Positions 36,479-44,845 of a DNA stretch of 64,000 nt are shown here, in pieces. Source of the DNA: JAVVTR01 sp036653535 (GTDB taxonomy: Bacteria; Bacteroidota; Bacteroidia; Bacteroidales; P3); the NCBI GenBank assembly GCA_036653535.1, contig JAVVTR010000001.1:62001-126000 (forward strand), written 5' to 3'. Position 1 is the first letter of the stretch. Every line of letters starts with the position of its first letter. Made by a program: the position numbers and the translations under genes. The notes under the pieces are model-generated. The model searched no databases and was not told the origin of the DNA. It saw nothing but the letters and a program-made list of their open reading frames with translations.

Positions 36479-36815
36479 ACCGTTCTATATCTTTAAAGGT
36501 TAAACCCAATAATTGCATCTTTTTAAAGAAAACCGGTACTTCCTCTTCTAAAAATTCATTTTTAAATAATAGTAATATTTTTTCTTTCGCATTTTCTGCC
36601 ACAGAAAAGCCTATTCCTCTTTGATTAAAGATAATATTATTCCTTTCTAAAAGCTCATAAGAACGCATTACTGTATTAGGGTTCACAGCTAAATTACCCC
36701 CCATTTCTCTAACCGAAGGAATACGTTCTCCTACTGCCCAATCATTCTGCAATATTCTTTCACAAACATAATCTGCAATCTGATGATATATCGCTTTGTC
36801 TGATTTAAAATCCAT
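36465..36815 (-). CDS. GntR-family (YtrA-type) transcriptional regulator
   Basis: 116 residues, the short YtrA-like subtype: an N-terminal winged helix with KAIYHQIADYVCERILQNDWAVGERIPSVREMGGNLAVNPNTVMRSY split over helices at about 8-52, and only about 50 residues of C-terminal dimerisation helix. This subtype typically represses an adjoining ABC transporter operon. Here it sits between the permease and the barrel gene, overlapping the latter by 14 nt, which suggests coupled translation. Confidence 0.9.
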   Translation of the reverse strand: MDFKSDKAIYHQIADYVCERILQNDWAVGERIPSVREMGGNLAVNPNTVMRSYELLERNNIIFNQRGIGFSVAENAKEKILLLFKNEFLEEEVPVFFKKMQLLGLTFKDIERYEQK

Positions 36816-36897
36816 ATCTACCCTTTCCTTTAAGAAACACCAAAGACTTTATTTTTATTGAATGGAATTCCACTTCAAATTCCATAATTTTTCGTCA

Positions 36898-37644
36898 TTA
36901 AAATTGTTGCTTCCGTAGTTTATAATAAGCCCAAGTCCACATAATAAAAGGGAATGTAATATTAAGAACATCTAAAACATATTCCCATTTTCCACCCCAT
37001 TGCATTACTATTTCATCTACAAATGATCCCATAGAAATATTCCTTGCTAAAAAAAACATTATAATGGTCAACGCAATTCCTACACAGCATAAAGAAATAA
37101 TGGTTTTAAATACTTTCTTAGTCTTAAAAAAGAAAACGCCCCACAAAGCTATCGATTGACAACTTAATATCAACCAATAAGTGCTTTCAAAAAAATTTGC
37201 CTTTCCAAAAATATGTATGCTAAAATTTCCTTCTCCAATAAAAAGATCCTTTATTGACAATAACAAAGTAGAGTCATAAACCAAGCTGCCTACTACCGAC
37301 AACAACCACAATCCAAAGAAAAGAAAAGCAGGCAAAAGAATAGCCGACACACACCAAGCCGATAAAAACTTTTCCAAATTACTACCCGACCGCATACTGT
37401 AAGTTACCCCTTTAATCTTATCGAACAAATGTGCGTAAAAATCAAAAGGAGAAACTATACAAAAGAAAAGCACCATAATGTACAAAACAATCTGCATTCC
37501 ATCTACACTATTTCTTCCCTTTATAAGAGCTAAAAGGTAGAGAACGGTCAAAACCAGTAAGTATAACAGACCTTTTTTATAATTATTGACTATATCGTTC
37601 GTTAATATTTTAATAAAACGAATGGGAGCAAATATTTCTTTCAT
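36898..37644 (-). CDS. ABC transporter permease-like membrane protein
   Basis: 248 residues with about six hydrophobic segments (roughly 29-41, 52-70, 93-119, 150-165, 178-200, 222-240). No sequence signature is recognised; the call rests on topology and on lying 9 nt behind an ABC ATPase and ahead of a YtrA-type regulator. Similar Bacteroidota loci encode small exporters or envelope-stress modules. Confidence 0.7.
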   Translation of the reverse strand: MKEIFAPIRFIKILTNDIVNNYKKGLLYLLVLTVLYLLALIKGRNSVDGMQIVLYIMVLFFCIVSPFDFYAHLFDKIKGVTYSMRSGSNLEKFLSAWCVSAILLPAFLFFGLWLLSVVGSLVYDSTLLLSIKDLFIGEGNFSIHIFGKANFFESTYWLILSCQSIALWGVFFFKTKKVFKTIISLCCVGIALTIIMFFLARNISMGSFVDEIVMQWGGKWEYVLDVLNITFPFIMWTWAYYKLRKQQF

Positions 37645-37653
37645 CTTTATTTC

Positions 37654-38520
37654 TTATTTTTCATTTGTTATCTCCTTGCAACTCTCCTTTGGTTCTATAA
37701 ACAACCGTTTAAACAACTGCTTATTTTGAATTGCCGCATTAAACAACATTTCAATATTTACTTTACTTTCTTCTTTTTGAACGTTCATCCCTACTACTGC
37801 ATACCCGCCAATGGCCTCTTCTACATACAAATCTGTATCTCTTTTTTCGCTATGAACTCCAAACCAAAGTTTATTAGTAATTTCCTCTATGCTATTGTTC
37901 AGTAAAATTTGATTTTGCTCTAAAATAACAATAGGATCTATCATATTTTCTAAATCCCTCACCTGATGAGTAGAAATAATAAAGCATTTATTTTCGTTCG
38001 AAGCGCGAGATATAATTCGTCTAAATATACCTTTAGAAGGAATATCCAAGCCATTAGTAGGTTCATCCAAAAGTAAAATTGGCGTATTACAAGCCAAAGC
38101 AAAAGATATCATAGCTTTTTTATGCTGTCCATGCGAATTTTTGGATAATTTCTTATCCAGGTTCACCCCAAATTCTTCCATATAATACAACAACTGCTCC
38201 TGGCTAAAATTTGGATAAAACGGAGCATTCCTTTTTACAAAATAACGAAAAGTAACCGAGGGTGCTTCAGGCACTTCTGGCAAATAATAAATCTGCTCTA
38301 AAAAGGAAGGTTGCCTCTTTTGGGGTGTAAAGCCCATCACCTCTATCGTTCCTGTATTTGGGAATAAAAGCCCCGACAACAAACGTAAAAATGTAGTCTT
38401 CCCAACCCCATTTTCGCCTAAAAGGCCGTAAATATTTCCAGCCTGAAAATCCAAATGGAGAGATTCAAATATTCCAATTTTGGAATCATATTTGAAACTC
38501 AAATTTTTTACTTCTATCAT
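37654..38520 (-). CDS. ABC transporter ATP-binding protein
   Basis: 288 residues. Walker A is GLLGENGVGKTTFLRLLSG (about 33-51), the Q-loop lies near 80, and Walker B is ILLLDEPTNGLDIPSKG (about 155-171) with a switch His in FIISTHQVRDL. The signature is reduced to SKNSHGQHKKA instead of LSGGQ, which is usual in this YtrB-like subgroup. The C-terminal 80 residues are extra. It heads the operon behind a consensus promoter. Confidence 0.93.
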   Translation of the reverse strand: MIEVKNLSFKYDSKIGIFESLHLDFQAGNIYGLLGENGVGKTTFLRLLSGLLFPNTGTIEVMGFTPQKRQPSFLEQIYYLPEVPEAPSVTFRYFVKRNAPFYPNFSQEQLLYYMEEFGVNLDKKLSKNSHGQHKKAMISFALACNTPILLLDEPTNGLDIPSKGIFRRIISRASNENKCFIISTHQVRDLENMIDPIVILEQNQILLNNSIEEITNKLWFGVHSEKRDTDLYVEEAIGGYAVVGMNVQKEESKVNIEMLFNAAIQNKQLFKRLFIEPKESCKEITNEK

Positions 38521-38606
38521 GTTATTTTTTTTACAAACTCGTATATACCCTCCTGTATAGATAATTCCACATTCGCAAACTTGCGTATTGGTACATTACT
38601 ACACTG

Positions 38607-38638
38607 CAAAAATAAGATACATTTAATAAACTACCAAA
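38607..38638 (-). promoter_or_regulatory. Consensus promoter of the ABC-GntR-barrel operon
   Basis: Minus strand: TTTG (38638-38635), exactly 20 nt, TATTTTTG (38614-38607). The leader of about 80 nt contains GTGTAGTAATGTACCAATAC, a weakly dyad-symmetric stretch that could be the GntR operator; symmetry is only about half the positions, so this is tentative. Confidence 0.7.
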
Positions 38639-38660
38639 TAAAATCGAAAATATTTAAAAT

Positions 38661-39098
38661 TTAAAAATCGGATATCCTCGACCCTATAAGTCGTTTTTCA
38701 AATCCTTTAGACAGAGCCACTGTGGCCCCTTTATTTTGTATTACAGTTTGTAATACTTGTAGATATTCTTCTTCGGAAATTTCCGAAAAAGCAGCTAAAA
38801 TAAGAGAATCTGCAATGCCTTTACTTCTTAATCCTGCTTTTATTTTTAACCGACCCCATTGTTTTTGTCGAAACTTTCCTCTACAATATGCTTTGGCAAA
38901 ACGTTCATCCTCTACAAAACCTTGTTTTTTCAACAAGGCTAAATAGGAGGAAGTCTCTTTATTTCCCACCCCCAAAGTAGTTAATTTATTAAGTACTTCA
39001 TAACTACAACGCTCTTGATAGACACAATATTTAGTTATTTTTTTCCATATATTTGGATTTTCCACTTCCAATATTTCCAGTGTTTCCAAGCTTGCCAT
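38661..39098 (-). CDS. recX: RecX, RecA modulator
   Basis: Inhibits or tunes RecA filaments during recombination and SOS repair. The 145 residues are built of three-helix repeats: CSYEVLNKLTTLGV (about 32-45), QGFVEDERFAKAYCRGKFRQKQWGRLKI (about 60-87; the FVDDxRFA motif of RecX) and LRSKGIADSLILAAF (about 90-104). Length is normal. It stands alone between the ABC operon and the C1 peptidase, with no recA nearby. Confidence 0.88.
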   Translation of the reverse strand: MASLETLEILEVENPNIWKKITKYCVYQERCSYEVLNKLTTLGVGNKETSSYLALLKKQGFVEDERFAKAYCRGKFRQKQWGRLKIKAGLRSKGIADSLILAAFSEISEEEYLQVLQTVIQNKGATVALSKGFEKRLIGSRISDF

Positions 39099-39158
39099 TA
39101 TATTTATATTTTTATACTTCTAATTTTAATTCAGCCTATTTTCTAAGTTTTCTAAATC

Positions 39159-39186
39159 CAAAAAAAGGGCAACTTTAAAGTTGCCC
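39159..39186 (-). terminator. Terminator of the C1 peptidase gene
   Basis: GGGCAACTTTAAAGTTGCCC (39167-39186) is a perfect 20-bp palindrome. On the minus strand it is followed by T7 (39166-39160), so it ends the peptidase transcript 28 nt after its stop; the opposite flank is only a short T4 run. Confidence 0.88.
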
Positions 39187-39213
39187 TTTTTAAATATTTC
39201 TAAAACCCCTGTT

Positions 39214-40410
39214 TTATAAATGTAATTTGGCACGAATTTCTGCAGGAACTGCATCTTTATTTACCATTACATCCAATGTTTTAGCTCTAAAAAAAGGCAT
39301 AGACATATAAGTATATCCTTGATATGGATTATCGGTATTCCAAGAATTTTTAATTTTAAAATACTTGTTTCCATTTTGATCTTTAGCAATACCTACAATA
39401 TGCATACCATGATCATCAGTGGAAGACCAATTGTCATATCCCTTCTGCCTATCTTCTTGTGTAACAACTTTTTCCGGTACTATTGTTTCAAATTTATAAG
39501 CTGCATTTTTTTTATCTTTCGCCGACATACTTTCCCATTTTTCGCGGTCCGTCCCTTTTACATCCGCAGCTTCTTCATCTGGTAGAATAGCTACTCCGTT
39601 TTTCCAAGAAAAACCCTTTTCACTTACATCTCCACCCCATACCAAAGTATAACCTTGATTAATTGCATTTTCTACTACCTGCTGAAATTCATCCAAAGGT
39701 AAGTTTTGCACTACCCCATGATTCCAATTATCAGGAACATCCATTTCATAAGCAGTATAGAAAGGATAATGGTTGAAAGACGTTAATTTAACGTAATCGT
39801 CCGCATTCAAGCCTAATTCCGCTGCAAATGTACGAGGAGTATAAGATTTCCCTTTATAACTAAAAGTATCCGGTGCAGCTCCCAAATAACTTTCCAAAAT
39901 AGATTTATAAGCTTTTTTCCATGCAGGAGTAATAGTTTTTCCCGATACTATTAATTTTACAAATCCATCTAAAACTCTATCTAATTCGCTATGATCGTGC
40001 TTGTCGCTTCCATAGTTTAGACCAGGAAAAGCCACCTCCGGAACTATGCCGGTACTTTTAAGCACATCCACTACATCATTACTCGCACCACCAGTAGGAA
40101 AGTAAGTGTTTCCATGAAGACGCACATATTTATCTCCCTTTTGCAAATAACACACATATACAGGAAACATATCCGCCAAATCATATTCTCCTTTTCCTTT
40201 TCTAAGTAATTCTGATTCTAAAAAAGAAATAGCAGAAAAACTCCAACAAGTTCCAGAACGATACTGATCTTTGACAGAAGTAGACGGCATTTCTTTTATG
40301 CTAGTAAACTCATAGACCTTTTTATCGGCCTCTTTCTTATCGGGTTTAGCGGCTTGAACCGACAAGCCCATTCCGAGAGCCACGGCCAATAGTAAAAAAT
40401 TTTTTTTCAT
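39214..40410 (-). CDS. Secreted C1-family (papain/bleomycin hydrolase-like) cysteine peptidase
   Basis: 398 residues with a clean signal peptide (MKKNFLLLAVALGMGLSVQA). The catalytic Cys is in RSGTCWSFSAISFLE (Cys about 55), His in DDHGMHIVGIAKD (about 335) and Asn in FKIKNSWNTDN (about 352), so the triad is complete. The order Cys-(long insert)-His-Asn and the GTCWSF sequence place it in the bleomycin hydrolase/PepC group, but with export. It probably acts in the periplasm or at the surface as an aminopeptidase feeding on peptides, like the S9 and M16 enzymes in this window. Confidence 0.92.
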   Translation of the reverse strand: MKKNFLLLAVALGMGLSVQAAKPDKKEADKKVYEFTSIKEMPSTSVKDQYRSGTCWSFSAISFLESELLRKGKGEYDLADMFPVYVCYLQKGDKYVRLHGNTYFPTGGASNDVVDVLKSTGIVPEVAFPGLNYGSDKHDHSELDRVLDGFVKLIVSGKTITPAWKKAYKSILESYLGAAPDTFSYKGKSYTPRTFAAELGLNADDYVKLTSFNHYPFYTAYEMDVPDNWNHGVVQNLPLDEFQQVVENAINQGYTLVWGGDVSEKGFSWKNGVAILPDEEAADVKGTDREKWESMSAKDKKNAAYKFETIVPEKVVTQEDRQKGYDNWSSTDDHGMHIVGIAKDQNGNKYFKIKNSWNTDNPYQGYTYMSMPFFRAKTLDVMVNKDAVPAEIRAKLHL

Positions 40411-40761
40411 TTTATTGCACTTTTAAATTTTAAACTGGTTTTTCAAAAAAACAATCTTCGGTATAGCTCAAAATTATTTCAACTATTTTCTTATTAAGAA
40501 ATTCTCTATTTTACACCTAGATCTCTTAATAATCTACCTTTTCTATTGTAGTTTTGCTCTACTTGTATTGCTTATACAAACAGACACTTCTTAATACCAT
40601 TCTTTCTTGAGAAGTGCGAACAAAAGTACAACATTTTTTGGAAATTTCATTTTGACAAAAAAAATATTAGTAATAAAAATACTACTAAGCATAACATGGT
40701 GTAAGAAATCATTTTTTTCATTCCTTGCCTACTCCATGTTATTCTAAAATTTTAATTATTT
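40411..40761. promoter_or_regulatory. Gene-free stretch with the C1 peptidase promoter candidate
   Basis: TACTTTTG on the minus strand (40628-40621) is an exact -7 element; it would give the peptidase a leader of about 200 nt. No TTTG is found at the proper -33 distance. Nothing else recognisable. Confidence 0.4.
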
Positions 40762-41303
40762 ATGAAAAATTTGCGCTTCCCTATAAATCTAATTTTATTC
40801 CTTAGCCTCTCTATTTTTGCTCAAACACTGGAAAATTATTATCAAAAGCATATAACTCCAATGGTTATAACTAAAAAACTAATTTATTCCAAATTATAAA
40901 AACCCATACAGAACGCAACTACTCTAATTTATGAACAGATTTTCAATCTATCGTCCAAAATGCCACTGCCAACGTTTGGAATATGTATTCCAAATATGTT
41001 TCACTGGTATCCAACCGATGGAAAGCGAGTTGGAATGCGAGGGAATAATGGCATAAAGCAGAGCCTGTCAGCAAAAAAGAAATAGATAGAAATAATGCCG
41101 TTTATCTCATACAAAAAAATCGGAATCCATTTATAGACCATCCGGAATTAGCAGAAAAAATATGGAGCAACGACCGCACTCCTTTTGGGAAGTCCACTTC
41201 TACTGGTGGAGATTCCGTTAGTAGCCAATATCGTTTACGATATAAATACATCGACCAACAAGGATGCGTTATCCTTCAGGATACTATTTCCATTAAACCT
41301 TAG
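40762..41303 (+). pseudogene. Decayed secreted endonuclease I (EndA/EndoI family)
   Basis: Fragments in different frames follow the order of the family. First is an intact start with signal peptide (MKNLRFPINLILFLSLSIFA, then TLENYYQKHIT) that stops after 45 codons. Then FHWYPTDGKRVGMRGNN (about 40996-41050) matches the conserved HHLYPTDGxVNxxRSNY. A last open stretch carries WHKAEPVSKKEIDRNNAVYL then IQKNRNPFIDHPELAEKIW (41050-41166), the family's C-terminal hallmark, ending at TAG 41301. At least two stops and frameshifts separate them, and most of the catalytic region between is missing (the full protein is usually 250-350 residues). Extracellular EndoI degrades DNA for nutrients; this function is lost here. 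Confidence 0.85.
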
Positions 41304-41327
41304 AAAAGCTAAAGATTTGCTTTTTCT

Positions 41328-42575
41328 CTATGGCAAAAACAAACAGCTATCCCCATAACTAAGGAAACGAAAATCGTGCAACAAAGCATAATCGTAGGCT
41401 CTTTTCCAGTTATCGCCTATCAAAGCAGAAACCAATAACAATAAGGTACTTTTAGGTTGATGAAAATTGGTAATAATTCCCTTACAAAAAGCAAAGGTAT
41501 AACCAGGGGCAATCATTAAAGAAGTAATACCCTCTACCGAATTTAAGGAATTCTTTTCTAAAAAATCTATCAGTGCTTCTAAGGATTCTTCTGCAGTAAT
41601 AGTGGTGTTTTCAAAGGTTTCATAAGGTTCCCACTGGGTAATTTTAAATTTGGCCTGTGTGGAACCCAACTCTCCACTTAATATTTTTACCCCAAACCAA
41701 TATAACGACTCCAAACTTCTCATAGAAGTAGTACCCACTGGTACAATACAATTCTTCTCTCGCAAAGCAACAAGAAGGGTTTGTAAAGAAGATTTACTAA
41801 CCGAAATATGTTCTTCGTGCATGCTGTGATCTCCTATTTCCTCACTTTTCACCGGCTTGAAAGTACCAGCCCCCACATGTAAGGTAAGAAATTCTTTTTT
41901 TACTCCTTTTTCAGCTAAACAATCTAATAAATCTGGAGTAAAATGTAAGCCTGCCGTTGGAGCAGCTACCGATCCATCGTAATGTGCAAACACAGTTTGA
42001 TATCTTTCTTTATCTTCTTCTTCCACCCCTCGGTGAATATAGGGAGGCAAAGGCACTTTCCCTACCTGTTCTAATACTTCTGCAAAGCTTAATTCTAAAG
42101 GTTTCCACGAAAATTTAACTACAAAAGCATCTCCTATAGATTTTACACGCTCAGCATAAAGTTCTGACTTCTTCCCATCAGCCACAAATTCCGCCAGCAG
42201 TACCCCGTCTTTCCATTTCTTATTATTTCCTATCAGACATTTAAAACTACAACTTTGTTTTCTAGCAAAAGCCACGGCAATATCCGATGGATCCCAAGGT
42301 TCTAAACAAAATATTTCTATACGAGAACCATTGCCAGGCTTATAAAAAACTAAACGCGCCTGTACCACACGAGTATCATTAAAGAACAAAAGAGTATTTT
42401 GGGGCAAAAAGGTAGGAAGCATTTTAAAACGACTTTCCAAAAGTTCTTTCCCCCTACACACCAACAATTTAGAATCGTCCCTGTGACTTAACGGATGCAA
42501 AGCAATTTTAGAATCAGGAAGATTATAATTAAAATCTTCTATTTTTAATTTTCTCTGTACACACAAACTACCCAT
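41328..42575 (-). CDS. queA: QueA, tRNA preQ1(34) S-adenosylmethionine ribosyltransferase-isomerase
   Basis: Transfers and isomerises the ribose of SAM onto preQ1 in tRNA, making epoxyqueuosine. The 415-residue product has YNLPDSKIALHPLSHRDDSKLLV (about 16-38), FFNDTRVVQARL (about 62-73), YQTVFAHYDGSVAAPTAGLHFT (about 191-212), THVGAGTFKPVK-like LHVGAGTFKPVK and NFHQPKSTLLLLVSAL near the C-terminus. An in-frame ATG at 42665 would add 30 residues inside the upstream gene; ATG 42575, 13 nt after that gene's stop, fits better. queD at 15530 is an earlier step. Confidence 0.93.
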   Translation of the reverse strand: MGSLCVQRKLKIEDFNYNLPDSKIALHPLSHRDDSKLLVCRGKELLESRFKMLPTFLPQNTLLFFNDTRVVQARLVFYKPGNGSRIEIFCLEPWDPSDIAVAFARKQSCSFKCLIGNNKKWKDGVLLAEFVADGKKSELYAERVKSIGDAFVVKFSWKPLELSFAEVLEQVGKVPLPPYIHRGVEEEDKERYQTVFAHYDGSVAAPTAGLHFTPDLLDCLAEKGVKKEFLTLHVGAGTFKPVKSEEIGDHSMHEEHISVSKSSLQTLLVALREKNCIVPVGTTSMRSLESLYWFGVKILSGELGSTQAKFKITQWEPYETFENTTITAEESLEALIDFLEKNSLNSVEGITSLMIAPGYTFAFCKGIITNFHQPKSTLLLLVSALIGDNWKRAYDYALLHDFRFLSYGDSCLFLP

Positions 42576-42588
42576 TATCCCTATCGTT

Positions 42589-44772
42589 TTACAAATTGGC
42601 TTTATAGTATTCGTATAATTTTCTAAAAAGATGTGCTCTTTCTGAACCGACCACATTATGTTCATGTTGAGGATACAAAAAGAAATCCACTTGCTTGCCT
42701 TGATTTATACATTTTTCCACAAAGCTTATACTATGCTTAGGCAAAACTGTATTATCTAATCCGCCTTGTATAAGCATTACTTTCCCTTGCAGTTGATCTA
42801 CATAATTCAAAAGATTCGATTGCTTATACCCTAATGGATTGTCGTCGGGAGTGCCCATATAACGCTCCCCATACATAATTTCATACCAACTCCAATTAAT
42901 AACCGGTCCCCCTGCCGTAGCCACCTTAAAAACACCTGGATTTTTAAGCATTAAACTTAAAGACATAAACCCCCCATAGCTCCAACCATCTACTCCCATT
43001 CGTGTCGTATCCACATAAGGTAAAGCTTTTAAATAATCTATCCCTCTTTTTTGATCGGCCACCTCTACTTCGCCCACATTTCTATGTATAGCACTTTCAA
43101 ATTTAAATCCCCTATGCTCCGAACCTCGGTTATCTAAGGTAAAAACGATATAACCTTGCTGGGCCATAAATTGTAAAAAGAGCCCACTTCCATAAAGCCA
43201 TCTATTGGTAACCATTTGGGCATGAGGTCCACCATATACATAAATCAATACTGGATATTTTTTGGTAGAATCGAAATGTGGTGGCAATATCAAACGGGCA
43301 TATAAATCTGTAGTATCATCAGCGGCTTTAATAGAGAAGACTTTTGTATCGGGCATATCATAAGCCGATAGTGGATCCGCATCTTCTAACAACACCTTGC
43401 AAACAGTTCCATCGTTTTTTATAATTTGTGTACAAGCGGCCATATTCGCATTAGAGTAACGATCTATAAAATATTGTCCACCAAAACACATTTGTATATT
43501 ATGGGTTCCAGCTTCTTTCGTTAAACGACGAATAGATCCATTCTCTATATTTACACTGTATAAATTATCTTCCAATGGACTATCTTTCGTCCCCATAAAA
43601 TAAGCCATTTGGCCATCGGAAGAAAAACCAATAAAAGAGCTTACCATCCACGCCTGTTCAGCAGGCGTTATTTCTTTTATCAATTCACCACGAGTATTAT
43701 AAAGATAAATGTGATTATATCCACTTCTTTCGCTAAGCCAAATAAATTCCGTTGGGTGACCCGGACGAAATACTATACTCATTTCAGGTTCTACATAAGT
43801 ATTATTTATTTCTTCGAACAATTTATTTTTCAACTTTCCACTAAGAGCATCATAACAATATACATAAAGATGCTTTTGTGCACGATTTAATTGCACCGTA
43901 TAAATTTCCTCTTCATTAGGCGACCATGTAACCCCCGTAATATACATATCTTCCGACTCGGCAGAAGGTTCTAAAAATGTAGTTTGGAATTTATTTACAT
44001 CATAAATTCCAAGACTTACCTTATGTGTTTTTTTACCAGCTTCCGGATAGCGAATATTTTTTACTGCCGTAGGACTAAGGCTATAATCCATAAGGGGATA
44101 TTGCCCCACCATCGTTTCATCCATACGATAAAAAGCTAATTTATTCCCTTGCGCCGACCAAAAAGTGCCTTTGCGTATCCCAAATTCATTACGATGCACT
44201 ATTTGTCCATTTATAATTCCTTGATTAGTATCTTTACTTACTGCAAATTTTACCCCATCACACATCACGTACAAATTATTATCTTTGGTATATGCTGCGG
44301 AGGTATAATCTTTGCTAAAATCAAAATTTTGTGATAGATCCGGGATGGAACAATAAAATTTAATTTTATCTGTTTTAAAATTATAGCCAACAAAAGACTT
44401 TTGAATACTTAAAAGCAAATGAGTATCCGAAACGCCTACAATCCGAGGAAATGTCTTTATTTCTTCCAATCCTTGGCCTTTATACGCCCATTTTTGAATT
44501 TGCTGTAAAGTAATTAATGTGTCTGTTTTTTTCGATTTCACATTATATTTAACCAAATTATTATTCACTACAAAAACGCAGGCAGGCTCTGTACGAATCC
44601 ATTGTATTTGACTAATTTGTTTGGGATATAAACTCCTATTATTCATCAATTCATCTACATTAAGTAGCTTGGATGCAGAGTTTTGTTTAGAAGAATTCTC
44701 CACTTGAGCTACTCCCTCCATAGGCATTAAAAGCAGCACGCATCCCATAAATTGTAAAAAGAAATTTTTCAT
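42589..44772 (-). CDS. S9-family dipeptidyl-peptidase IV-like serine peptidase
   Basis: 727 residues: signal peptide (about 1-22; FLQFMGCVLLLMPMEGVAQ), an N-terminal beta-propeller (about 50-480; repeats with WSxQGNKLAFYRM, VTWSPNEEEIYTVQL, FSSDGQMAYFMGT) and a C-terminal alpha/beta hydrolase. Catalytic residues: Ser in GVDGWSYGGFMSL (about 596), Asp in MLIQGGLDNTVLP (about 672), His in PQHEHNVVG (about 702). The propeller also holds a YMGTPDD-like stretch after the serine, usual in DPP IV. It cleaves X-Pro or X-Ala dipeptides in the periplasm. It lies 73 nt behind the CLC gene and 13 nt ahead of queA. Confidence 0.92.
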   Translation of the reverse strand: MKNFFLQFMGCVLLLMPMEGVAQVENSSKQNSASKLLNVDELMNNRSLYPKQISQIQWIRTEPACVFVVNNNLVKYNVKSKKTDTLITLQQIQKWAYKGQGLEEIKTFPRIVGVSDTHLLLSIQKSFVGYNFKTDKIKFYCSIPDLSQNFDFSKDYTSAAYTKDNNLYVMCDGVKFAVSKDTNQGIINGQIVHRNEFGIRKGTFWSAQGNKLAFYRMDETMVGQYPLMDYSLSPTAVKNIRYPEAGKKTHKVSLGIYDVNKFQTTFLEPSAESEDMYITGVTWSPNEEEIYTVQLNRAQKHLYVYCYDALSGKLKNKLFEEINNTYVEPEMSIVFRPGHPTEFIWLSERSGYNHIYLYNTRGELIKEITPAEQAWMVSSFIGFSSDGQMAYFMGTKDSPLEDNLYSVNIENGSIRRLTKEAGTHNIQMCFGGQYFIDRYSNANMAACTQIIKNDGTVCKVLLEDADPLSAYDMPDTKVFSIKAADDTTDLYARLILPPHFDSTKKYPVLIYVYGGPHAQMVTNRWLYGSGLFLQFMAQQGYIVFTLDNRGSEHRGFKFESAIHRNVGEVEVADQKRGIDYLKALPYVDTTRMGVDGWSYGGFMSLSLMLKNPGVFKVATAGGPVINWSWYEIMYGERYMGTPDDNPLGYKQSNLLNYVDQLQGKVMLIQGGLDNTVLPKHSISFVEKCINQGKQVDFFLYPQHEHNVVGSERAHLFRKLYEYYKANL

Positions 44773-44845
44773 TATCTATTTTAGTTTTTATTTATCTATT
44801 TCTATAAAATATCATCCAGTATAAACTGTTTTTTTTCTTGGTAGT

